Below, in pieces: positions 1 to 10,000 of a stretch of DNA of 45,572 nt (the first letter of the stretch is position 1; every line of letters starts with the position of its first letter). The stretch comes from Nitrospirales bacterium (lineage in GTDB: Bacteria; Nitrospirota; Nitrospiria; Nitrospirales; UBA8639). A program made the position numbers and the translations under genes. The stretch is taken from the NCBI GenBank assembly GCA_031315915.1, contig JALDRK010000031.1, forward strand, positions 1 through 45,572, in the 5' to 3' direction. Under the pieces are notes generated by a model. That model saw only the letters and a list, made by a program, of their open reading frames with translations, was not told the DNA's origin and made no database searches.

Positions 1-6
1 TGTAAT

Positions 7-411
7 ATGTTAAATTTTTTAAAACTGAACAGAAGTAAAATGCCTCCAATTTTTCTTCTAGCCGTCGCGGGACTCTTCGCCTTTCTCCAACCGATTTCTG
101 CCCAACCCTATACCTCCTCCTGTGAAACAGCCATCGAGAAACTGAGTAAAGCCCAAAAAGACGTAGACCCGTTTCAACGCACGATGGAATTGGCCAGAGC
201 CCGCGAACGTGGTGCATATGCTGACCTGGCCGTGTGTACGGGAGGAGGAATCTATAGCGTGAATAAAGCCGTAGCCTGTAACGAGGCCACTTGGAAAGCC
301 CCGGAACGAACCAAGGAGGTGATTGAAGCCGAAGACCAGTATCTTCAAGCACGGAAGGCCTTTGAGGAATTGTTCGAACAAGCGAAACGAATCTGCCTAA
401 GAGATCCATAG
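7..411 (+). CDS. Small secreted four-cysteine protein, unknown function
   Basis: The product is about 134 residues with an N-terminal signal peptide (hydrophobic run from residue 12, likely cleaved after an I-S-A motif near residue 32), so it should be periplasmic or secreted. The mature part is mostly charged and helical and has four cysteines (in SSCET, AVCTG, VACNE and RICLR), enough for two disulfides. An internal ATG at 40 would give a more compact signal peptide and may be the true start. I recognise no family. Degraded copies of its 3' half lie at 10.9-11.2 kb and 12.98-13.12 kb, so this gene has been duplicated around the NRPS locus. The upstream region lies outside the window, so operon context cannot be judged. 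Confidence 0.7.
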   Translation: MLNFLKLNRSKMPPIFLLAVAGLFAFLQPISAQPYTSSCETAIEKLSKAQKDVDPFQRTMELARARERGAYADLAVCTGGGIYSVNKAVACNEATWKAPERTKEVIEAEDQYLQARKAFEELFEQAKRICLRDP

Positions 412-442
412 GCTCCTTGTTTCGTTCGACGGGCCTGCCGCT

Positions 443-572
443 TCATATCGATATTTTTGAGTGCAGTTTCATCTTGGGGATGAAACTGGGGTGTCCCGTT
501 GATCCGGTCAAGGGAAAAGCCCTTCGATCGGAATTGCGTCCCTTTATTGAACGAGAGGCCGTCAATATCTGA
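443..572 (+). pseudogene. Relic of MNT-type nucleotidyltransferase (antitoxin) C-terminus
   Basis: From the ATG at 480 the frame encodes about 30 residues ending at a TGA (570-572). The tail reads KALRSELRPFIEREAVNI, which resembles the conserved C-terminal end of MNT-domain nucleotidyltransferases (minimal nucleotidyltransferase antitoxins of the MNT/HepT family). The catalytic N-terminal part is absent, so only an eroded 3' end remains. It is followed directly by a HepT-like relic in the order expected for an MNT-HepT pair. The assignment rests on remembered family motifs. Confidence 0.45.
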
Positions 573-720
573 GCGGGAATGGCGTTTTTTATGTCGATGA
601 TATGATTTGCTTTGTTGAGAAGGTGATTGCTTACACTAAAGAATTGAACAAGACCGAATTTGTCGCTGCTACCTTTCTTTCCCTACCTCAATTCCTCATA
701 CACCTCAATATTCTTCATGG
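573..720 (+). pseudogene. Relic of HepT-like (DUF86) toxin N-terminus
   Basis: After the MNT relic stop, the sequence encodes R-E-W-R-F, then after a shift of frame at the T-run near 585-590 continues as VDDMICFVEKVIAYTKELNK and EFVA. This is the pattern of the first helix of HepT/DUF86 RNase toxins. The frame then loses similarity and reaches TGA at about 718. The frameshift and missing C-terminal half (including the Rx4-6H active site) make this a dead remnant. The rest of the gap to the NRPS (721-1043) shows nothing I can assign. Confidence 0.45.
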
Positions 721-1043
721 CTGATGGGTTCCCCCAATCGAGGACAAGGTATACTTAGAGCTTTCTAAAACATTGAGACATCCCTGAAAACTTTACCTAT
801 CAACTCTCCGCTGGACGGGGAAGGTTACAGAATCTTGTCAGATTTCTTTACAAACCCTGACGCAATTGGTGGGCCTGATGTCTGTATTGATGTGGCTGTG
901 GGCTGGCGGATTCAGGTGGTTATAAACCGGATGGTTGGTTACAATGGCGGCGGCAGTGCAATACATGTCGACCCCATAGTGCCATGGGCTATCAGCCACC
1001 GGCCACGGCAACTCGCACGCTCACTGGACGGTTGGCTTAACCA

Positions 1044-4000
1044 TTGGGGACTGGTCAATTGTCAACTGGAGCGACGGCTCTACAACTATTCACATACCTT
1101 CGGCGGTGCGGCGTCAAAATGTGGGTTGAGAATGGCCAACTTTTCTATGATGCTCCGGATAGCGCATGGACTGCCGATCTCTTAGCGCGGATTCGGGAAC
1201 GAAAATCTGGACTCATCAGCCTATTAAGCGACAAAGAACCGTCGATACAAAAGCCTCCTCTCGTGCCGATTCCTCGCGAAGGGCCTCATCTCCTCTCCTT
1301 CGCCCAACAACGGTTATGGGTTTTGCATCAATTAGAGCCGGAGAGCCCAGTCTACAATCTACCGTTAGCATTACGACTTCAAGGACCACTGGATGTAGCC
1401 GCCTTCCGCCAAAGCCTTCAAGCATTGGTTGACCGACATGAAATTCTACGCACCTGTTTTCCGAATGTAGATGGGCAGCCATCACAGGTCATTGCTGCCT
1501 CCATGGTTCTCCCGTGGGATCAGCAGGATCTACGGGATATTCCTGAGAGGACTCGTGAGGTTGCATTACAGGCGTGGGCCGGAAAAGAAGCTCTCCGCCC
1601 CTTTCGGCTCGACACGGGACCAGTCATTCGGACAACCCTGCTCCAGTGCGCAGACCATGATTTCCTCTTCATGCTCACGTTGCATTCTATCGTTGCCGAC
1701 GAGTGGTCGCTCAACCTCATCATTCAAGAATTGGATGCCCTCTATGCCGCCCGGGTCACCAATCAGCCAGCCACACTGCCGCCGCTGCACATCCAGTATA
1801 TCGATTTTACCCGGTGGCAGCGGCGGTGGCTGCAGGGCGAAATCTTTGACCGGCAACTGGAATACTGGCGCACCCAACTGTCTGAAGCGCCCGCTTCTCT
1901 CGCCCTCCCGACGGACAAACCGCGTCCTTCTCAACTTTCCTTCCGGGGGGAATCCCTCACCTTCACCATTCCGGAATCGTTGACGCAGACACTCGATTCC
2001 CTTGTGAGGCGAGAAGGGGTGACGTTATTTATGGTCCTCCTGGCGACCTTTCAGATCCTCCTGGCGCGATACACCGGACAACGCGATTTACTCGTCGGCA
2101 CTCCCATTTCCGGTCGCACCCATCCCGAACTGGAAGGGCTCATCGGCGTTTTCGTCAATACCCTGGTCCTACGGATGCAGATTGAGAAGCAGCCCACTTT
2201 TCGAGAAGTATTGCAACACGTACGAGAAACCTGCCTGAACGCGTATGCCCATCAGGACCTGCCCTTTGAAAAACTTGTGGACGCGCTTCAACCGGTGCGG
2301 GATCCCAGTCGTCATCCCGTTTTTCAAATCATGTTTCAACTTGACAATGCGGACCTAAGCCGCGCATTACCTTTGTCCAACCTGAATATCGTCCCGATGC
2401 CCCCGGTCACTCAAACTGCGCAATTCGATCTTTCGCTTACATTTGTCAGGAGACAAAAAACGTTACGAGGCACACTCACGTTCCATACCGATCTATTTGA
2501 AACCGCGACGATCGAACGCCTAGCCAGGCATTACCAGACACTCCTCGAAAGCCTGGTTGCCGATCCGGGGCAGCCGGTGTTCCAACCTTCTTTGCTCAGC
2601 CACGCGGAACGGCATCAACTACTCGTCGAATGGAATGCGACAACCAAAGCCTATCCTGAGGACCGATGTATTCATGAACTCGTGGAGGCACAGGTAGAGC
2701 AAACCCCTCATCAGGCGGCGGTCCGATGTGGCGATCACACATTGACCTATCTGGAACTCAATCAAAAAGCCAATCAATTGGCCCACACCCTTCGAGTCCG
2801 AGGGGTCGGGCAGGGGACTGTGGTTCCCGTCCTGATGGAACGAGGACCGGATTTGGTTATTGCCCACTTGGCCGTCATGAAAACCGGCGCGGCCTTTTCT
2901 CCTCTCGATCCGAATTGGCCCGCAACCAGAATTACCGACGCTCTTACGCAATTGCGCGGTCATATCGTCCTGGTCAGCCCAGGCGCCTCACAGTTACCGG
3001 ATCTGTCTCAATGGTCCCTGTTGACAGTCGATGACGCTCAACTTCTTGAGCCCTGTTCCAATCTCAAGATTCCCATGACTCTCGATGATCCCATCTACGT
3101 GATGTTCACCTCGGGTTCCACCGGGAAACCCAAGGGCGCGATCAATCGTCATCGGGGAATTGTGAATCGATTTTTTAACATGAATGACCGCTTCGGGTGC
3201 GGACCGCAAGATACCGTCCTGATGACCACACCCCATATGTTTGATTCTTCCGTTTGGCAGTTGTTCTGGCCCCTCATCAATGGAGGTCGCACCGTGATTC
3301 CACCTTCGACGAAAGGGATTGATCTCTCCCTGATCGTAGAATTGATCGATCGGGAACAGGTGACGATCACGGATTTTGTCCCGTCGGTGTTTCAGTCATT
3401 GCTGGAGTACGTCATGACGATCCCCCGGGCCGGTCATGGATTACGGTCCTTGCGACAGCTCCTCATCGGGGGAGAAGCCATGCAGGCCGGTCCTGTCCGG
3501 AAATTTATGTCGTTGTTCCCTGGCATCGGTATTACCAATGCCTACGGGCCTACGGAAACGTCTATCGGCGTCATTTTTTTCGAAGTATCTGAACAGTGTC
3601 CTGATCCCATTCCTATCGGTCGGCCATTGCATAACGTCTATACCGCGATTCTCGATCCACACCTCCAATTGGTGCCCATTGGCGTTCCCGGAGACCTGTA
3701 TGTGGGAGGGGCGTGCGTGGGCCTCGGATATGTCAACAATGAAGAAGCCACGAATGCGGTGTTTCTTCCTAACCCATTTCCGGAGATTCCCAGCGAAAAG
3801 TTGTATAAGACGGGAGATACCGCTCGGTATCTCCCTGACGGGAACATTCAATTTATCGGGCGAACGGATCATCAGGTCAAAATTCGCGGCATGCGGATTG
3901 AACTCGGTGAAATCGAACGTGCCTTGAATGAACATCCTGAGGTGAAAAACAGTGTCGTCTTAGCTCGGGAAGATCTTCAAGGAGGAAAGTATTTGATCGG

Positions 4001-7000
4001 ATATCTCGTGCCCCACCGGGATACGAACCTCACTCCCCTTGACCTGCATCACTTTTTGAAAAGCAAGTTGCCGAGTGCCATGGTGCCTTCCGAGTGTATA
4101 TGTCTCGAGGCCTTTCCGCTCACAACGGGTGGGAAAATAGATCTTCAAGCACTGCCTGAACCGGACCCCACGCGTCGGTGGCACGCGACTCATTACGTAC
4201 CGCCGCGCACGCCCCAGGAAGAACTGCTGGCCGACATTTGGCAGGACTTGCTCCACGTGGAGCGAATCGGGGTGCACGATAATTTCTTTGACCTGGGCGG
4301 GCATTCCCTGCTGGCCACCCAAGTCATTGCACGGGTGCGGCGGCTCTGGCAGCTCGAGGTGCCTTTACATACCGTATTTGAAGCCCCCACGGTGGCGGAA
4401 TTCGCGCAATCCCTCGAAGAGCCCGGGAGGCGAGAGGCCACCGGGCCACGCGTGCCGCTGGAGCCGGTTGGTCGGGAGGCGCCTCTGCCTCTTTCCTTTG
4501 CCCAACAGCGCCTGTGGTTCCTGCACCAACTGGAGCCCGAAAGCCCGGCCTACAATCTGCCGTTCGTTCTTCGACTTCAAGGGCCGCTGGATGTGACAGC
4601 CCTCCGGCACAGTCTGCAAGCTCTTCTCGAGCGCCATGAATCCTTGCGTACGTGTTTTCCGACCGTGGCGCATCAACCCGTGCAAGTCATTCGTACAACG
4701 GCAGCCCTGTCGCTGGAGACTCATAATTTCCGGACTCATCGAGGAACGGTGCGGGAGGCCATGGCCATACGGCATCTCGCCGAAGACGCCGGCCGCCCGT
4801 TCGATCTGGCTCACGGGCCCGTCATCCGTGCCGGTCTCCTGCAGTTGGCAGAGCACGATCATGTGCTGGGGCTGGTCCTCCATCATATTGCGACGGATGG
4901 CTGGTCCGGCGGCCTCCTTCAACGGGACTTGGCCGCCTTCTATACTGCCTGTATCCGGCAGGAAATTCCGGTCCTCCCCGCCCTGCCGATTCAGTATGCC
5001 GACTATGCGGTGTGGCAGCGGCAGTGGCTACAAGGCGAGGTGCTGGAGCGGCAACTGGCATACTGGCGCACGCAGTTGGCGGGGGTGCCGGTACTGGACC
5101 TTCCGACGGATCGGCCCCGTCCGCTTGTAAAAACGGCGACGGGAGCCAGCTACCACTTCTCTGTCGCCCAGGCCCGGACCGCGGAGTTGCAGGCTTTGAG
5201 TCGGCAGGCGGGAGGGTCTTTGGCGATCACCCTGCTGGCGGCATTTCAGATCTTGCTGGCCAGGTATACGGGACAAACGGACATTGTCGTAGGCTCGCCG
5301 ATTGCCAACCGGCAGCGCACGGAAGTCGAAGAGCTGGTGGGCTTCTTTGTGAACACACTGGTGATGCGGACGGATCTGTCGGGTGATCCGACCATACGGG
5401 AGGTGCTGGCCCGCGTGCGCGAGGTGGCGCTGGGGGCCTATGACCATCAGGATCTGCCCTTCGAGCGGCTCGTGGAAGAGCTCCATCCGACCCGGGATCC
5501 CAGTCACAACCCCCTCTTTCAAATTCTCTTTGCCGTGCAGAATGCGCCCGTCCAAGAATGTACTTTCCCTGGCCTAACTATCCAGCCCTTTGGCCCACGC
5601 ACACAGACGACGCGGTTTGATCTGGAGTGTCATATCGAGACCGGGACAAAGGGCTTAAAGGTCACGTTCATCTACAATACCGACTTGTTTGCCACGGACA
5701 CCATCAAGCGCCTGGGGCAGTATTTTGAAAGGGTGGTGACCATGATGGCGGCGGCGCCGACGCAACGCCTTTCCCAGGTGTCATTGCTCTCGGAGGCAGA
5801 GCGACAGCAAGTGCTGGTGGAATGGAACGACACTCGCCGGGAATATGCACAAGACGTGTGTATGCATGCGTTGTTCGAGGCTCAGGCAGCCGGCACTCCG
5901 GAGGCGGTCGCGTTGGTCTTTGAGGACCAACAGCTTACCTTTGCCGAGCTGAACGCCCGCGCCAACCAAGTGGCTCACTTTCTCCAACGTCATGGTGTGG
6001 GACCGGAAGTACGCGTCGGCGTATGCTTGGATCGCTCGCCTGAAATGGTCGTGGCCCTCCTGGGCATTCTCAAGGCAGGCGGGGCCTATGTGCCGCTGGA
6101 TCCAAGCTATCCCCAGGAGCGCCTGGCTTTTATCAGACAGGATGCCCAAATTACGGTGCTGCTGACGCAAGAACGACGTGTGGAGGGAGGGCCTATCCAT
6201 GGCGCCGCAGTAGTCTGTATGGACACCTTGCAGGAACGCCTTGCTTCAGAAAATACACATAACGCGCCCTGTGAGGCCACGCCGGGGAACCTGGCCTACC
6301 TTATTTATACCTCCGGTTCCACCGGCCGACCTAAGGGGGTGGCCATAGAACACCGTAGCGCGGCGGCCCTTCTCCAGTGGGCTAACGATGCGTATTCTCC
6401 CGAAGAGCTGGCAGGCGTTCTTGCCTCCACCTCCATCTGTTTTGACCTCTCCGTCTTTGAGCTATTTGTGCCCTTGAGTTGGGGAGGGAGAGTTATTCTG
6501 GTCGACAATATTTTTCACGTGTCGGAGTGTTCGAAGAGAGAGGATGTTCGCTTACTCAATACCGTTCCCTCCGCATTAGCCGAGTTGGTGAGAGCTGCCC
6601 CTCTTCCCTCATCCATTCGGACAGTGAACTTGGCAGGAGAACCCCTCACACAACACCTCGTGAAACGGATTGTCGATCGGAGCATGGTGCAGAACGTCTA
6701 TGACTTGTATGGACCGTCGGAAGATACCACCTATTCGACGATGGCGTTGCGACATCCTGAGGGGTCTGAAACCATTGGCCGGCCGCTGGCCAATACCCAG
6801 GCGTACCTTCTCGATCGCTTCGGACATCCGGTCCCCATTGGTATTTACGGAGAACTGTATCTGGGGGGACAGGGCCTGGCGCGTGGTTATGTCAATCGGC
6901 CGGACCTGACGGCAGAACGATTCATGCCGAATCCCTTTTCGACTTACCCTGGTGCCCGACTCTATCGGACGGGAGATTTAGCTCGCTATCGGGCGGATGG

Positions 7001-10000
7001 CCATCTCGAGTTCCTCGGGCGGATGGATCGCCAAGTCAAGCTCCGCGGCTATCGGATAGAACTCGGCGAGATCGAAGCCGTGCTGGCTGAGCATCCTGCC
7101 GTACAAGCGGCGGTGGCAGTGGTGCGGGAGGATACCCCGGGGGAAAAGCAATTGGTGGGGTATGTGGTGAGCAGGCAAGAGGCGGCCCCGACGGTAAGAG
7201 ATCTCCGGGAGTTCCTCCAGGCACGGCTGCCGGGTTATATGGTGCCGGGGATGTTTGTGGTGCTGGAGGCCTTGCCCCTCACTCCCAACGGCAAAGTCGA
7301 TCGGCGGGCCTTACCCCACCCGGATGGCAGCCGAGCATCCCTGAATACGAACTACGTTGCCCCCCGGACATCGCTGGAGCGGCAGTCGGCTGCTATCTGG
7401 CAGGAAGTGCTGGGCCTGGCCCAAGTGGGTATTCATGATAATTTTTTTGAGCTGGGTGGGCATTCCCTGATGGCCGCCAAGATCATTTCTCGCATGCAGT
7501 CGACCTATACGGCCAACATTCCCTTACGCACAATATTTGATTCGCCCACGATTGCCGGGTTGGCTTCCCAATTGGCTCAGAACAACACGCGATTCTCAGA
7601 GATATCGGATTGTTCCCCTCAATCAGTCCCTCGTACTCAACCCGTACCATTGTCTTTTACCCAAGAGCGTTTTTGGCTTCTTGAGCAATTGAACCCAAAC
7701 GCATCTCTGTACCACGTGACCATGGCCTTTCGACTGCAAGGAGCTCTGAATACCGAAGCATTCGCTCAGAGCCTCCAGGAAATTGTGAACCGGCATGAAA
7801 TCCTTCGAACGGTCTTTCCATCTCCGGAGGGAATACCTCAGCAGGTCATTCATCCTCACTTGGAAATCAACGTTCCCATTTATGACTTGCAACATTTTCC
7901 ACCAGAGAACCGAGAGGGCCAAGTTCACCATGAAATACACAAGGCATTGCAAACCCCCTTCGATCTTGCCCAAGGCCCTTTATTCAGGGCATCTCTATGG
8001 AAAATTGGAGCTCATCACCATGTGCTGTTCCTCGATACCGCTCATATCATTTCCGATGCTTGGTCTAAAGCGGTTTTGCTCCGTGAGATTTCTATCCTCT
8101 ATCACGCGTTTTGTGATGGCAAGGCTTCCCCTCTTCCTCGGTTATCCCTGCAATATGCCGATTTTGCGGTATGGCAGCGAGAACAGGTTCAAAGCGAGTT
8201 CGGGCAACGTCATGTGACCTTCTGGAAGGAACATCTCAAGAAACCATTGCCTGAATTACAATTACCGACCGATTTCCCTCGACCTGCCATACGGACCTAT
8301 CGGGGCAGCCGATTGAGAAAACTCCTCGCTCTCTCTTTGTCCGCCAAAGTCCGGAACATGTGTCAGGAAGAACATTGTACGATGTTCATGCTTCTCCTGA
8401 GCACTCTTGCGCTATTGATCTCTCGATACACCGGAGACGAGGATATCGTCATCGGTGCACCGACGGCCGGACGCAATCGCCTGGAGTGGGAGAGGCTTAT
8501 CGGCTGTTTTTTGAATACAGTGGCGTTGCGCATCGATCTTTCCGGGAACCCAACCTTTCGTGAATTATTACGGCGAGTCCGCCAAGTGGCCCTGGATGTC
8601 CAAATGCATGAAGATATGCCGTTTGAAATACTCGTTGAGGTGCTTGAAGGTGATCGGGACCTGAGCCGCTCTCCTCTCTTCCAGGTCTTTCTCAACATGC
8701 ACGAATTCTCCGATGATGTCTTACCGTTGGCGGGCATAGACGTATCTCCTTTTTTTAGGCCTCAGAATGAAGCTCTTTTCGATCTCACGTTGTATTTCAA
8801 GGAGACGAAAAATGGTTTTAGATTGACTCTGAATTTTAATGTCGACTTATTTTCAGAACATCGTAGTGAGGAATTTCTCAATCAGCTTTGCACTGTGTTG
8901 GAAGAAGCCCTGGATTCTCCCGACCGTCCTATTCATGCCTACTCGATGGTTTCATCACAAGCCCGAACAGTTCTGCCGGATCCAAAGGTGCCGTTAGCCA
9001 TTCCCCCGCAACCACTTGTGCTCCAATCCATTGCAGAGTGGGCACGCCGGACCCCAACCCACATGGCAATCCGCCATGGGCATCGAAGTTGGACCTATCA
9101 GGAATTGATGCGTCAGGCTCATACAATCGGGCGTTCCCTCCTTGTCCAAGGTCTGCAACGAGGAGACGTGGTGGCCATCTGTGGTTCCCCGAGTTTTGGC
9201 GTTATGGCCGGTCTGTTGGGCGTCTTGCATTGTGGCGGTGTGTTGTTGCTCATCGATCCGACACTTCCTCCAAAAAGACAGGAGATGATGCTCGAGGAGG
9301 CCAATACCTTCTTCCAATTAATGGTAGGGGAGATCTCTTCCGGCACCGGTACCAACGGCAGAGCAAAAATTCATCTGAAAATTGACGCCCGGACGGGAGA
9401 GGTGTTGACTCCCCCGCCTGCATCCCTCCAACAACAAAAACTTCCTTCTCAGCCTCCCATTACCCAAACCGATCCAGCCTATATCTTTTTCACCTCCGGC
9501 ACCTTCGGGACCCCGAAAGCCATTCTCGGGACGCATCAAGGCTTAAGTCATTTTTTGACTTGGCAAAAGGAGACCTTTGCCATTGGCCCCGATGATCGAA
9601 TTGCCCAATTGACCGGCTTATCCTTTGATGTAGTCCTCCGGGACATCTTGTTACCCTTCATAAGTGGAGGAACCCTCTGTATACCGGAGGAGACAGACCG
9701 AGCCGACGGATCCGCCATCCTGCATTGGCTGAAACGGGAGCGAATTACCGTTTTGCACGCCGTGCCTGCCGTCGTGCAGAATTGGCTGGTCCATGCCCCA
9801 CCGGAGATAGCCTTATCTCACTTACGCTGGGTGTTCTTTGCCGGAGAACCACTTACGGACTGTCTTATTCATGTCTGGCGAAAGACTGTTCTCCATAGCG
9901 GAGAAGAGGTGAATTTCTATGGCCCGACCGAAACAACCTTGGCTAAGGCCTTCTATCGGATTCCTGCGAATCCACCGGCAGGGGTCCAACCAATCGGTAT

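Noticed and set aside
835..1185. Open frame of about 116 codons upstream of and overlapping the NRPS start
   Set aside because: It has no family resemblance and no ribosome site, and its second half is the docking-domain region read in the wrong frame.
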